Source: Buddleja alternifolia | Lineage: Eukaryota > Streptophyta > Magnoliopsida > Lamiales > Scrophulariaceae | Assembly: GCA_019426215.1 (NCBI GenBank) | Contig: CM033393.1 | Coordinates: 22,198,591-22,262,590, forward strand | Reading direction: 5' to 3' | DNA length: 64,000 bases | Part shown: positions 33,815-45,799 of the stretch, piece after piece | How positions within the stretch are numbered: the stretch's first letter is position 1 | Layout of the letters: each line of letters begins with the position of its first letter | The notes under the pieces: model-generated | Database searches by the model: none | Told to the model about the DNA's origin: nothing | What the model saw: the letters and a program-made list of their open reading frames with translations, nothing else | Position numbers and translations under genes: made by a program

Positions 33815-34860
33815 GGCAAAATTAATCTTGGATTAACAACTCCTGAAAATTTTGGCAACGTAACGACGTTTTACAAAATGACCAAGTTCTGACACTAGTC
33901 TCTACTCCGCAGATAGAAATCCCAACTCAACAACCCATTTTCAAGAGCATAAATCAATAGCCCAAATCCAACATTCAACAACTCACCAAATCTGCATCGA
34001 TGTAACTCCAAACCACAGAACGAATCTCAAAGCAGTCCCAAAGTAAAATTGTAACGATGCAACCCGCAATAATCGATACACAAGAAAATCAGAGTGTTTC
34101 CAAAGCAACAATAGAAATGCCAATATGAAATTTTAGCAAGAAGCTTACGATAGCAGAGTTCGAACAAAAATGTCGGAACACAATCAACACCCAAAATTTG
34201 AATTATGAATCCTCCCAATCCAAAACCACAAAAATGTGTAAGAAATAAATGGGTTTGCAACAAGACTTACAACCCGTGGCCCAAAGAGACCCGTACTCCC
34301 AATGCAAGTTGAACGGAGGAGATGCGTTGATGTGGGGTGATTCGACTGCGAGGCGAGTGGTGGGAGACTGATGAGACGGCAGGAATAAGAGATGGTGCGC
34401 AATGGTGGTGACGCGGTACTGTGGGCTGGCGCTGGTAAGAGTGGTGGTCGGCGATGTGAGGGGGATTTAGAGGGGATTTGGGGATTTGGGGAGGGAGACG
34501 GGTTTAAGGAAAAAGGAAAGGAGGTGTGGCTGCATGTAAGTATATCCCTTCTCAATTTTTCGATTTTTTTTTGGTGATGCCGCAGTATCTTAGAGTCTAT
34601 GCCGCAGCGTCGTGCAAATTTTGGCTAAAACACGCAAAAAGTTTGCACAGTGATGCTGCGACATCCTCTCAAGGATACCGCGGCATCACAGGCCAAACAA
34701 TCTGCTCCATTGAGTGGAGCAAAATTTTCTTGTTCCTTCAGTGTATAATCCTGAAAAAACAACACGTAGACGTGAACGAAAAGATATGAAAAGAATGAAA
34801 AACAAAAAGAAACTAACAAAAAGCATAAAACTTGGGTTTCCTCCCAAGAAACGCTTGTTT
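33815..34860 (-). promoter_or_regulatory. Gypsy C spacer before the 370-residue ORF, with possible intron
   Basis: About 1 kb between integrase and the ORF, with a pyrimidine-rich stretch (34440-34550) and no convincing gene. The Ser/Pro-rich frame at 34184-34555 looks like chance. Minus-strand donor-like GTAAGT (34270-34265) and GTAAGC (34148-34143), and an acceptor-like TTTTCAG ending at 33843, would remove 428 or 306 nt and place the ORF start 29 nt into the next exon. Splicing to express the post-integrase ORF is an inference. Words GATGCCGCAG, GATGCTGCGACATC and ACCGCGGCATCAC (34576-34695) echo the Gypsy C LTR. Confidence 0.4.
34831..34848 (-). other. Hairpin just after the Gypsy C integrase stop
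   Basis: Minus strand: CTTGGG-AGGAAA-CCCAAG, a perfect 6-bp stem starting 43 nt after the integrase stop codon at 34892-34894. Element E has CTTGGG-AGGCAA-CCCAAG 41 nt after its ORF stop, in matching flanking sequence (AAACAAGCGYTT before it). Confidence 0.65.
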
Positions 34861-34891
34861 AAAGTCGTTAGCTTGACTAAGAAGGGTCGAC

Positions 34892-35824
34892 TTAGTTCGA
34901 CGGATCAGTGAGCTCGACAACAACTTTGTCGGAACTCCAATTAGTGCCTTCATAATATTTCAACCGGTGTCCGTTGACTTTGAAAGTGCACTTATCCTCA
35001 TTTGCTACTTCGACAATGCCGGATGGATAGATCTTGGTGACAGTGAAAGGACCCGACCACTTAGAGCGAAGTTTGCCTAAAAAGAGTCTAAGTCGTGAAT
35101 TGTAAAGTAGGACTTTTTCTCCCTCAGTAAACTCTCTCGGAGTGATGCGTTTATCATGCCACTTCTTCGTGCGTTCTTTGTAAAGCTTGGCATTCTCATA
35201 AGTTTTGAGTCGAAACTCATTCATCTCATTGAGCTACAATAACCTGTTGTCACCTACAACTTGCATGTCAAAATTTAGAAATTTTAGCTCAATAAGCTCG
35301 GTGTTCCAATTCAACGGGTAAGTGACAGGCCTTACCAAAAATGAGGCGATATGGGGACATGCCGATAGGGGTCTTAAAAGCATTTCTATATGCCCGTAAG
35401 GCATCATCTAATTTTAAAGACCAGTCTTTTCTAGACATGTTCATAGTTTTCTCTAGGATTCTTTTAATTTCGCTATTCGACACTTCAACTTGACCACTCG
35501 TTTGAGGATGGTAAGGTGTAGAAACCTTATGAGTGACACCATATTTATGTAAAAGAGCATCAAATTGTTTATTACAAAAATGGGTACCACCATCACTAAT
35601 AATGTTTCAAGGGGTTCCAAAACGAGTAAAAATATACTTTTTCAAAAACTTGATAACCACCCTAGCTTCGTTAGTTCTAAGTGCCTCGGCTTCTACCCAT
35701 TTAGAAACATAATCCACTGCCATGAGTATATATTTGTTAGAACACAAACTTGGGAAAGGTCCCATGAAGTCTATGCCCCAGGCATCAAATAATTCACAGT
35801 CTAACATACTATTCAGTGGCATCT
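34892..35824 (-). pseudogene. int: Gypsy C integrase, broken and truncated at its N-terminus
   Basis: The minus strand shows an Athila-type integrase core: [14 protein letters not shown] (first catalytic Asp, about 35790-35750), IISDGGTHF (second Asp, about 35600), then [12 protein letters not shown] (catalytic Glu, about 35490). These are followed by [19 protein letters not shown] and the C-terminal KWHDKRI and RLRLFLGKLRSKWSGPF blocks. The stop is at 34892-34894. Breaks: a TGA just after FTRFGTP (about 35607); a TGA in place of Trp followed by a 2-base loss near 35290; and a TAG near 35236. The gene is cut at 35824 by the LTR of Gypsy D, so its zinc domain is missing. It would have inserted the element DNA into chromosomes. 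Confidence 0.85.
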
Positions 35825-37680
35825 TGATAGGGTGTGAATTTACATGTTTTAGAGCCTCATATTTATTGGATTTATATTGGTTTATGCATGATTTATACCA
35901 CATTTGCGTTTAATTTGTGTGCTTATCGAGTAAAGGTGGAAAATCACTACAATAGAGGAATAACGCACGCAAATACAGAATTTATGCATATTTTGAGTTC
36001 GAATTTGAGGACGTCTATTTGAACAACGTTGTTTATCTCTGTGTTAGCTTCACTTGTAAACTTGAATCATCCAAATCGGAAGTCTGTGGAGAGAGTTATG
36101 AAGGAAATACAATTGTTGCGCCGAACAGAGAAGTACATGTGGCAGGATACGCCCCAGCGCCCTCCTAGTCATGCCTAGGCGTAGATAGTCCAAATGTTAC
36201 TCCTTTTCAGCCTAAATTCCAGCATTATAGGATGGGTAGGAATCAATTTTGGCCATAATTCAGCACATGTGTTGAGGGGTTGTCATAAGTGTGTTTCTTG
36301 GTAGATTTACTTTATGGGCGCCAAATCAGAAACAACCTCCATGTTGAAACGTAATTTCGGTATACTTAGAAACCGAATTGGACAAAATGTCCTTCTGTAA
36401 CGTTGTAGATCTATGTCATATATGCACATGGGGATTTGAATCATCCAATTCGGAGATTTGTGGAGAAGGTTATGAGGAAAATACTAAGACTGCGCTGGAA
36501 AGCAAGAAAATGGCAGCATGCATGTGTTTTGTTGAAGTTTTCACATGGTTATGCTTGGTGGAATGCTTAAGGGCCGGAAGTTTAGCATTTTTTAGCTGGT
36601 TGGAATCTTAAAAGCCAAACTTTAAGCATCACCTTAGGTGGAATTCTCATTGGGGAACTTTAATGGGAATTCTTAATGCATACTTTAGTGGAATTTTAGC
36701 TATAAAAGGAGGGGGGAACCCATACTCTTCAGCATTCACTATCAATTTCAGATTCTTGGAGGAGAGGGGGGCAGCCCCTAATCTGATTTCTCCACCATTC
36801 ATCACCATTCTTCATCACTCTTGGAGGGGAAAACTAGAGGAAGGAAAAGAGCTTGGGGATTGAAGGCTCAACTTCAAGATCCATCATCATTTACCATTTA
36901 GGGAGTTTTTAAGAGCTTTTCATTTCATTTATGTCTATGAATATTCCTCTTATGTCTTTTATGCTTTCAATTATGAACTAAATTCGTAAGACTAGGGCCA
37001 TGTAAGGCCAAATTGTGATATATGCTTACAATAGATGATTGTTGAGGTTGTTCTTATATTGTTATGTGATGTGAATTGTGTTTTTGTCTATCTTGCATAT
37101 ACTTGATCACTATATGTTAGAATCTTATGCCTAGGTTAATATTTCGGGAGAAAATTGACTTAGGGTGCAAGAAATTCACATCATGACCCGCAACTAATGA
37201 GGAATTGCCCTAGACATAGGTAAAAATTCCCGGCTGAAGTCGTTAGATTCAAATCGAGTGAACTCTAGTACATTAATGCATGTTTAGTGGTTAGATTTCC
37301 GGATAGGGATATTTGGGAAATCACGATCTACGTATAGGAGTTTATACGCGAGACATCGGTTATTCTCTACCTTAGGAGTTTTCACCATAACAATATAAGA
37401 GTAATTCTACAACAAGAGCCTTTATAAGTATATTTGATCAATTTGGACCTAGCATGTGCCTTAGTCTCCCTTTATAATTGGTTTTAATTCATTTGCATAA
37501 CCTTGTTCTTATTGTACATGTTTTTACATTTAAGTTACTTTTATTGTAGTTGTTTTTTGTATAAAATCATAAACTAGAATTCAAGTCTCCGTGGTTCGAC
37601 AACCCGGATTTTCATCCACACTTATTACTACACACAACTAGTGCACTTGCTATCATAGCACGTTAGCTTTTAGCGTGTCA
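35825..37680 (+). repeat. 5' LTR of Gypsy D
   Basis: Ends TTAGCGTGTCA immediately before the PBS. The start, TGATAGGGTGTGAATTTAC, is set by where the match to integrase on the other strand stops, so it may be off by a few bases. A TATA box TATAAAAG is at 36701-36708. The short frame 36378-36611 lies inside the LTR and is not a gene. The same LTR is at 61946-63800. Confidence 0.85.
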
Positions 37681-37686
37681 AGTTTT

Positions 37687-37704
37687 TGGCGCCGTTGCCG
37701 GGGA
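37687..37704 (+). other. Primer binding site of Gypsy D
   Basis: TGGCGCCGTTGCCGGGGA starts six bases after the LTR end. This is the PBS usual in Athila-type elements, commonly assigned to tRNA-Asp. The stretch 37705-37941 is a T-rich leader with no gene. Confidence 0.85.
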
Positions 37705-37941
37705 CTTGTTTATTTTGAGTTTTTGATTTTCTTTTTGCTTTTGTTTTCTTTTACGTTTCCATAATTTTAGTCTTTCCTTTATTTACTTGCTTTCCTTTTG
37801 TTTTTGTGCTCTTCTAATTTCATTCTTGTGTTTACTTGTTAGGTTCTTGTGTGGTGCATGACCCGCTCCTCAAGCGAGCCTCTATACGAGTTGGAGCCCG
37901 AAATTGAACGAGTTATTCGGGCTAGTAGGTGAACAAGGGAA

Positions 37942-39620
37942 ATGGCCAATAATCTCAACCAAAACCCGAATGGAAATTTTCCCGATATGAATTTAACGGA
38001 AAACAGGGAGTGGTTACAAGGTGTTCTACAAGCCATGCAAGCGGCACCTCCTCAACAATTACCATCGGTTCGGGGTAGCTTACCACCTAGGGTCCATACC
38101 ATTCCGGGGCCCGTAGTCTTGCCTAATTTCTTCGCACCAAACTACCACATTCCAGCTCACATCTTTAGTATAGTGCAAGGACAACCTTTCTATGGAGAAC
38201 AGGACGAATCACCTCACGCTCATTTATAGACTATAGACGATGCTCTTGTGACCATTCAATATCATCTACGGGATCTTGATGCGATTCGTCTAAGAGTCTT
38301 TCATTTCTCATTAAAGGATAGGGCGACAACATGGTACAAATCCTTGCCTCCACAATCTATTACGACATGGGGTGAGTTGGTCGATGCCTTTTTAAATAAA
38401 TTCTTTCCACCCTCCAAAATCAATGAGCTCCGAAGTAATATAAAAGGCTTTAGGCAAAGGAGCAATGAGTCTTTAGCCGAGGCTTGGGCTAGATATAAAG
38501 GCATGCTCCGAAAATGCCCCGATCATAATTTTGGGTTGAATGAACAGGTACTTCATTTCTATGATGGGGTTCGGTCACGTATTCGGAATAGACTCAACGC
38601 GGGTGCGGGAAGAGACCTCCTTGGGTTAGACTGTCAAAGTGTATGGGACAAAATAGAACAGTTGGCTCGAGAAGACGAGCTTTACCCCGATGATCAAGAG
38701 ACCTCATCTTCTAAAAAAGTTGCTTGTGTTGAGGAAGTGGTTGAGGGAGTAGTGAATTTGGAGCCGGAGGTTGGCAACGTCAATTATGTGGGGAATCACA
38801 ATCAACCTCGGGTGAACTTTCATGTACCCGAGAATTTTCCAAAAAGGCCCAACCCCGCACAAAACGCACAACCGGAGATCTATCAAGCTCCACGACCACC
38901 TTTCAATAACCCACCCCCAAGGCAAGGCAATTTCAATGGACAAGGTCAAGGGCAAGTGCAAATGCGACCTCCCACAACCGATGAGAGACTCGATGCTCAC
39001 ATGAAGAAGTCCGATACGTCGTTCAACGAACTTCGGGGTATGATGAAGGACATGTTTATGGAACTGAAGGACTTGCGAACCCAAGTGGGTCAAATTTCCA
39101 ATGCAGTGAATGGTAGAGCCCCGGGGACTCTACCAAGTGACACGGAGAAAAACCCGGAGGCTCAATGCAGTGCCATAACCTTGAGAAGTGGAAAAGAATT
39201 AGAGAGTGAAACTGCCAGTAGTCCCACGCCTGAGCGCCCTATGTTGCACGCCCAGGCGCCATATCTCCCCTGTTCTGGACAGGATTCTCTGTTTTCCGCG
39301 CCCGAGGGCTCTTCTAACGGCCCCCAGGCGCCGCCCACAACCTTGCAAGATGAATCCGTTTTGCTTCCCGCGCTCGAGCGCCCAGAGATGCACGCCCAGG
39401 CGCCTACAGATCCGCGCCTAGGCGCCAATATACGCGCCCAGGCGCCGCCTCCTGTTTCAGTCGGTTTTCATCCTTCCAATCCAACGCATTCTCCCCCTAT
39501 CGAAGTTCATCTCCCCTTCCCAAACGCTCACAAAAAAAAGCAAAAGGAGATGGATCTGAGCTTTCTTTGAATTTTGGCAATCCTTCAGGAGGTGAGGATT
39601 AATATTCCGTTTATTGACGC
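37942..39620 (+). pseudogene. gag: Gypsy D gag and start of protease, two in-frame stops
   Basis: One frame from ATG 37942 with TAG at 38227-38229 and TGA at 39568-39570. The retrotransposon gag domain is clear (about residues 105-215: LRVFHFSLKDRATTWYKSLP, TTWGELVDAFLNKFFPPSK, YKGMLRKCPDHNF). A heptad-like segment lies around MMKDMFMELKDLRTQV, followed by CSAITLRSGKEL and then a Pro/Ala-rich tail with repeated AQAP units encoded by CCCAGGCGCC. After the TGA the frame still reads to VRINIPFIDA, the run-in to the protease linker of Athila elements, and is cut there. Gag would build the particle. No zinc knuckle is visible, as is usual in this group. An upstream ATG near 37859 is less likely as the start. 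Confidence 0.82.
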
Positions 39621-39621
39621 C

Positions 39622-40597
39622 ACTCTCTAGGTTCATCGCGATTGATAATGAGAGGAAGCCAAAGGATGTGGGTGACACCTAGCCAGCACCGTAGCCACAC
39701 ATCTAGTCCAACCGAGCATGAAATGACTATGTCATTACGAACCTCTAGATTATGAATACTCTATGAGTATAAGCCCTTCACTAATGAATCCCGATCGAGT
39801 GAGAGTCATGGAATATATCAAACTCACCGAACTCGATGCTATGCTCAAGTGTCATAGTAATATGAGATTACCAAACTACCCTCAATGTCCAACACGGGTT
39901 AGTTCATGAGCTCTGGCCAGAGACTTTAATCTCATTTACGTATGATTGCATAGGATATTTCTCATTTACTTTCGAGACAGTGAATTCCATTTTGCTAATC
40001 AGTTAAGACTGCTACTTGCCCATTAAGTCGTACTTCGAGGTCAGCCCCACCAACTGGTGAATTGGATCTAACTATTTTAATGACAGACTTGATGTCACAA
40101 GCACATCTTCAACTTTACTCAGGTCAAAGGCTCACGCATATTATCATAATCAGTAATCTGATCATTGACAATCACTGAGTAAAAACCCATGTGATCGGAT
40201 TATTACGAGCCGTGTTCGAATACACTAATCTAATCCAATTAATGTATCCATGAAACAAACTCCCACTATCCCATAGTGTTAGAGTGACACTCCTTGTCAG
40301 AGCATGTGTCATACAAGTCCACACGAATCTCAATGCCCAATTGAGATTCTCCAATTTGCGAACTATTTAAGTGATCCAGTATCAGACCCTTCCAGTGCCC
40401 ATCTCTTTAACTACTATAAGGAGTGCGAAGGTTTGCCTTAACACACATGGACTAGTTGTTCATTTAAGACTTATAGATGCCAATAAGAATTATATGAACA
40501 TCTCACTAATGCCTTTATATTAATTATAGGTTGTACAGTATAAACTAGTGCGCTATTCTCTAAGTCCTCCTTGGCATCGAGGGCACAAAACAAAAAA
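39622..40597 (-). repeat. Copy 2: remnant of the first solo LTR
   Basis: Repeats 6316-7291, beginning at the motif ACTCTCTAGG, so only the LTR part to the right of that motif is present. It is followed by the AAACT repeat (40598-40602) and the resumed Copia A integrase. Confidence 0.85.
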
Positions 40598-40602
40598 AAA
40601 CT

Positions 40603-42533
40603 CCTTATCAGATATGGAGTGGAAAGGCGCCTAGTCTTAAACACATTAGGATATGGAGTTGTCCAGCCTATATGAAAAAGACAAAGAGGGAGAAACTGGA
40701 AGATAGATCTTTAAAAAGTCAATTTGTTGGTTTCCCAGAAGATTCTATGGGATACCTCTTCTACCTGCACGATGATCAAAGAGTCATTGTGGCCCCACAT
40801 GCGTACTTTCTCGAAGACAAGTTTGTTCGAGAAAGTGGTGCAGGAAGAAAGATTGTTCTAGAAGAACAAAATGAAATTCCTATAGAGACCACTGTTCAAG
40901 AGACTCATAATGAACCTAATGAAACGCAACCATCATGGCGTAGATCAAGTAGAGTATCTCAACCACCAGAGAGATATGGTTATCTACTACAAAGAGAGCA
41001 TAATTTGTATGCCCTAGCAGAAGGAGACTATGGAGATGATCACTCTACTTTTGAGCATGCGATGGAGGATATAGATTCTTAGAAATGGCTTGAGGCTATG
41101 AAGACAGAGATGGATTCAATGTACTTGAACTAAGTCTAGACTCTAGTGGATCGCTCTAGGGGTATTGTACCGATAGGGTGCAAGTGGATCTACAAGAGAA
41201 AGATTGGTCTAGATGGCAAGGTCGATACCTTTAAAGCTAGGCTTGTGGCAAAAGGGTATAGTCAAAACGAAGGTATTGACTATGAGGAAACCTTCTCCCC
41301 CGTTGCCATGATCAAATCCATTAGAATTCTACTTGCAATAGCCACACACCTAGATTATGAAATCTGGCAGATGGACGTGAAGACTGCGTTTCTGAATGGA
41401 CACCTCGAGGAGGACATCTATATGGAACAACCCAAAGGTTTCGTGTCCTATAAAGATTATCATAAGGTGTGTAAATTGAATAGATCAATTTATGTACTTA
41501 AACATGCGTCGCGGAACTGGAATCTTCGTTTTGATAAAGAAGTTTGGAACTATGACTTTATCAAGAATGAAGATGAACCATGTGTTTACAAGAAATCCAA
41601 CGGGAGCAAAATATCATTTTTGGTCCTATATTTAGACGACATTCTACTAATAAGTAATGATATAGGCCTGTTGACTTCAATCAATATGTGGCTCTCAAGC
41701 ACGTTCTCCATGAAAGACTTAGGAGAAGCGACCTATATCCTTAAAATTTGCATTTTCAGGGATAGAGCGAATAGGAAAATAGGTCTCTCCCAAGCCCTCT
41801 ATTTGGAAAAGGTTCTGAAAAGATTCAAAATGGAAGATTCCAAGAGAGGCCTCTTGCCCATAAGACATGGACTCCATCTCTCTAAATCGATGAGTCCTCA
41901 AAGTGAGGATGATTGTAAGAGAATGAGTGGAGTTACCTATGTATCAGTAGTAGGGAATCTTATGTACGTTATATTATGCATGAGACTGGACATTGCCTAT
42001 GCTGTGAGTGTGGTAAGTAGGTTTCAAGCTAACCCAGGGGAAAATCATTGGATTGCTTTGAAGTGTATCCTCAAGTACTTGAGAAGAACTAAGGATATGT
42101 GTTTGACATATAGAGATGGGGAACTAAAGTGGAAGGTTATACTGACTCTGACTTCCAGTCTGATGTCGATGACCGTAAATCCACATCGGGGTTTGTGTTC
42201 ACTTTAAATGGTGGAGCAGTGACTTGGAAAGTTCCAAACAAAGCACGACGGCTGACTTAACCACCGAAGCTGAGTATGTGGCCTCCTCAGAGGCGGCCAA
42301 AAAGGCTGTTTGGATAAAGAAGTTCATGGCTGAACTTCAAGTGGTTCCTAGCATGGAGCTCCAGTTGCCACTATTCTGTGACAACAATGGAGCCATTGCG
42401 CAAGTTAAGGAACCCAGGTCTCACAATAAATCTAAACACATTGAGAGAAGATACTACATCATTAGAAAGATCGTTGGAAGAGGCGACATCGCCATGCAGA
42501 GAATAGATTTAGCAAATAATGTTGGTGACCCAC
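40603..42533 (+). pseudogene. RT: Copy 2: Copia A integrase end, RT and RNase H
   Basis: Repeats 7297-9227 with few differences. The RT block at 41146-42207 is open and keeps the catalytic YLDDILL motif. It differs from copy 1 in having TAG at 41080-41082 (TCG in copy 1) and in keeping Trp TGG at 42225-42227 where copy 1 has TAG. The frameshifts near 42132 and 42231 are shared, so they predate the duplication. It is interrupted at 42534 by the second solo LTR; the tail of RNase H is at about 43983-44034. Confidence 0.85.
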
Positions 42534-43977
42534 TGACACGCGAATTCCTAGCAAGTGTACTAGGTCGTGCAATGTAATAAAGTGGACCATTAGCCCGGGG
42601 TGTGTATCGTCTCCACAGGGACAATTGGATTTGATGCTCGTAATTGCTATATTATCTAACTCTAAGCTAAATCAAATTATAAGATGATAGATGATTATAC
42701 TATGAAAATAATTAAAAACAACTATGTGATAAACAAGATAATAATCGAATGGAAAGAGGTGATTGGGTTATGATCCTACTATGTTCTATTCTATGTTCAT
42801 GAACTCTCAATTATCCGGATTCTTAGAACGTTCTTGTTATGGTGAAACCCCCTAATGTATTTATTATTCAATCTCTTGAAATAACAAGCCTATACTAGTT
42901 AACAACTTCCTATATCTCTATAGTGAAGATTGAATTAACTAACATGCATTTAGGTTCAAAGGAATTCCTTGTTTACGAAGATCCTACATTCAATCGGGTC
43001 ATCTTATCACAAAAAGCCACACAACGCAATCGATTCTATCTCTAGTCAATTGTTACGTTATGATGATTGATTTTTCGATCTCCTTTATCTATCTCCTCTC
43101 GGTCTCAAGACAAAGCATTTTATCAAACACATGGTGATCAAGCATATGCAAGCATTAAGCACAAAATCAAACATGTAACAAGAATGTAATAAATCCGGAA
43201 ATTAATGATTCATTAAACACAAAACATCACAAAGTATTCACATAACCCAACCACAAAAATACTTAGCTCATACTTACAACAACAAGTGATTCAACAACTC
43301 TACAAGACATAATTGAAATACTAATCAAGAGAAAGAGTTGAATTACTCCCTATTATAAAGTGTGAATCCAAGCTTTGATGATGAAAATGATGGTGATGAG
43401 GATGATGATGGCTCTTCAAGTTTCCATAGGACTTCCCATGGCTCCCCCTTGGTGTTTTAGAGCATTTTCCAGCCTTTAGGTAAGTGAAGAATGTCTTATA
43501 AAGACCAAAAACGGCGGATATAAAAAATAGGGCTCGGGAAAGTGGACCGCGGTCTAATTTGGCACTGCATTTTCGGACCGCGGTCCTCTAACGTGAAATT
43601 CGCAGCTTTAGTATTTTGATCATAAATATCTCTACAAATGTCGGATTGAGGTGATTCAAGTTGATACGCGAAGCTAAGACAAAGCTCGACAATATTGGAG
43701 AAGAAAGCTTAGTCTGATTCGGGCTGTACGTTGACAAAAATCTCGTGTCTATATGAGCATTGTGTAAAATCTTTCATCAACTATCTTCTTTTGTTTCTTT
43801 CTTCAATTTCAAGCTCAATTTGGATCTCCTTTCTCGTCTTTCATGCGTAAATCAACTTGTATCCTAGAAAACAAAACCTATACCAATCAAAGCATTATGA
43901 GGGATAAAAAGTGATCAAAGTAACGATCAAATCATATTACAATGGGGCATAAAATACTGTAAAATATGGACTTATCA
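42534..43977 (-). repeat. Copy 2: Athila-like solo LTR
   Basis: Repeats 9228-10672 with one base fewer. The target repeat CCCAC is at 42529-42533 and 43978-43982. The palindromes GGACCGCGGTCT (43544-43555) and GGACCGCGGTCC (43575-43586) are conserved. Confidence 0.88.
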
Positions 43978-44034
43978 CCCACTAACCAAGCCACTATCAT
44001 AGGCGGTGCAAGAACGACATCTTGAGAAGATAGA

Positions 44035-45799
44035 TATTAGATACCCTCCATGCCATAGAGGAATTAAATTATTAAGGCAATACATTTATGCTGTACAAAC
44101 TCTTATTCATCAATAAAGACATAGTTTTTGTTCATATCAATCTTGATGGCATTAGTATATGTATTGAACAAATAAGTCCAAGGTAATCAAGAGAGAGCTT
44201 CTAATCCTCAATGGTCTGAGGATATGGACACTAGAAGTATCAGTTCTTTGTTTGTTTAAACCAGAGTTCGCAAGTCGAGGAGTCTTAATTGGGCATTAAG
44301 ACCAGACTTGTGTGACGCAAGCTTTGACAAGTAGTGTCAGTCGGCCACTTTCGATGGTGGGATCTTGGTCATAGATATGTCAATGGAATTGACATATTCG
44401 AACACGGCTTGCCGTAATTCAATCACATGCACATTTACTCTTGGATAGTCAATGATTGAATTACTGGTTGCGGTAGTGTGCGTAAGTCTTAGATTTGAGG
44501 ATTCACAAAGATTGGACTTTTGACACTGAACGAGTTATTAGAGTAGTTAGATCCATTTCACCCTTTGGTGGGATCAACCTCGAAGTGCGGTTTAGAAGGA
44601 CAAGTGGCCATTGTTCGGTGATTGCCAATAGGGGATTCACTGTCTCAAGTAGTAATGAGTTAACGTCCTGTGCGATCGTAGGTAAATGAAATTATAAGTC
44701 TTTGCCCAAAGCAAGAGAACTAACTTATATATAGTACATAAGGGTAGTTCAGTAATTTCATCTTACTATGATTCCCTAAAAGCACATCATCGAGTCCGGT
44801 GAGTCTGACATATTCCATGACTCTCACTCGATCGGGATGTTACAATGAAGGGCCTATACTCACATGGTATCTGTGACCTCAAGGTTCGCATTGATCCATT
44901 CATTTTAATTGGGTTTCGATGTGAGTCCACGTGAGTGGCTTAGTGACACGCACATCCTTGTTTTCTTTCCAATGCCAATTGAAACGAACCTAGAGAGTCG
45001 CACTCAAAAGGAATTGAGCAAAGAAAATTCTTTCATTGTCAAATACATAAAATAGGTAATTTGCTATTTGATGAGCAAATTAATTGGATTAATGGAAATA
45101 AATTAATAATAAATAATTAGATATATTTATTATGAACACATTAATTTATCTGATTAATTAGATTAATGAAAATAAATTAACTGTAATAAATAAATAAACT
45201 TATTTATTATACTCACCGTTTTATTAAATAATTAGATTATTTAATAGGGAGGAATATTAATTAGTATTATATTTTAATTGGATTAAAATATATTGGACCT
45301 AATTAATAATTGGACTAAGTTGAAAGTTAACTTAGCCCAATAATAATAAGGTGAGGCGTGTGTGTGGCATTTTTAGAGGAGTTGGATGTGCTCAAGGAAT
45401 TAGTTAATTTCAAGCGCATCACTCCTTATAAAATACCTATCATTGGTTCAGTCAAAACCTAACTCTCACAATTAGAATCGACAACAAAAAAAGAAGAGAA
45501 TAATATTTTCTCCTCCCCTAGTGAAGCCGCAGCCATAGTAGATCTAAAGGTGGAGGATTTTTCTTCAAGCTCGTTCTTGCATGATATCTAGACGCAGGGG
45601 TTTGGAATTGCTGCTATCTGGAAGATCAAGACTTTCTTCGAAATCAAAAGGTTAGTAAAAAGGATGAAATTATATTTCATCTTCATGCATAATTTTTGAA
45701 AATAACATGGAAAAATTATTAAAACCCAAAAGTGATCAAATTGTGAATCATGATCTGTTTTTATCGTTTCCGTTGCTCATGAATACACGATTCACAACA
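44035..45799 (+). repeat. Copy 2: 3' LTR of Copia A
   Basis: Repeats 10730-12494 and ends TTCACAACA, followed by ACTAG at 45800-45804. There is no matching 5' LTR in copy 2, because the copy starts inside the element. Confidence 0.88.

Larger units (their letters stand above)
14497..35824 (-). mobile_element. Gypsy C: minus-strand Athila-like element, 3' half, multiply interrupted
   Basis: In element order on the minus strand: integrase (35824-34892), spacer with hairpin and possible intron, a 370-codon ORF (33814-32702), then after the Copia B insertion the 3' untranslated region (18033-15662), polypurine tract and 3' LTR (15661-14497). Copia B (18039-32693), a hAT-like MITE (16355-16982) and Gypsy D (from 35825) are inserted in it. 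This order, with an extra ORF after integrase, fits Athila-type Ty3/gypsy elements. Gag, protease, RT and the 5' LTR are not in the window. It lies in an LTR remnant; AATCC at 14492-14496 would be half of its target repeat. Confidence 0.8.
35825..39621 (+). mobile_element. Gypsy D: Athila-like element, 5' part, truncated
   Basis: One LTR (35825-37680), the gypsy PBS, a leader and gag running into the start of protease, ending abruptly at 39621 where the second copy of the 33-kb unit begins. It is inserted into the Gypsy C integrase; CATCT at 35820-35824 would be the first half of its target repeat, but the other half is not in the window. It is on the plus strand, opposite to Gypsy C. RT, integrase and the 3' LTR are absent. 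Confidence 0.85.

Noticed and set aside
33382..33858. 158-codon minus-strand frame overlapping the Gypsy C ORF
   Set aside because: It is a shifted-frame shadow of the 370-residue ORF; its Leu/Arg-rich composition reflects the other frame.
34184..34555. 123-codon Ser/Pro-rich minus-strand frame
   Set aside because: It lies in the pyrimidine-rich spacer before the Gypsy C ORF, has no domain, and the composition alone explains a long Ser/Pro frame.
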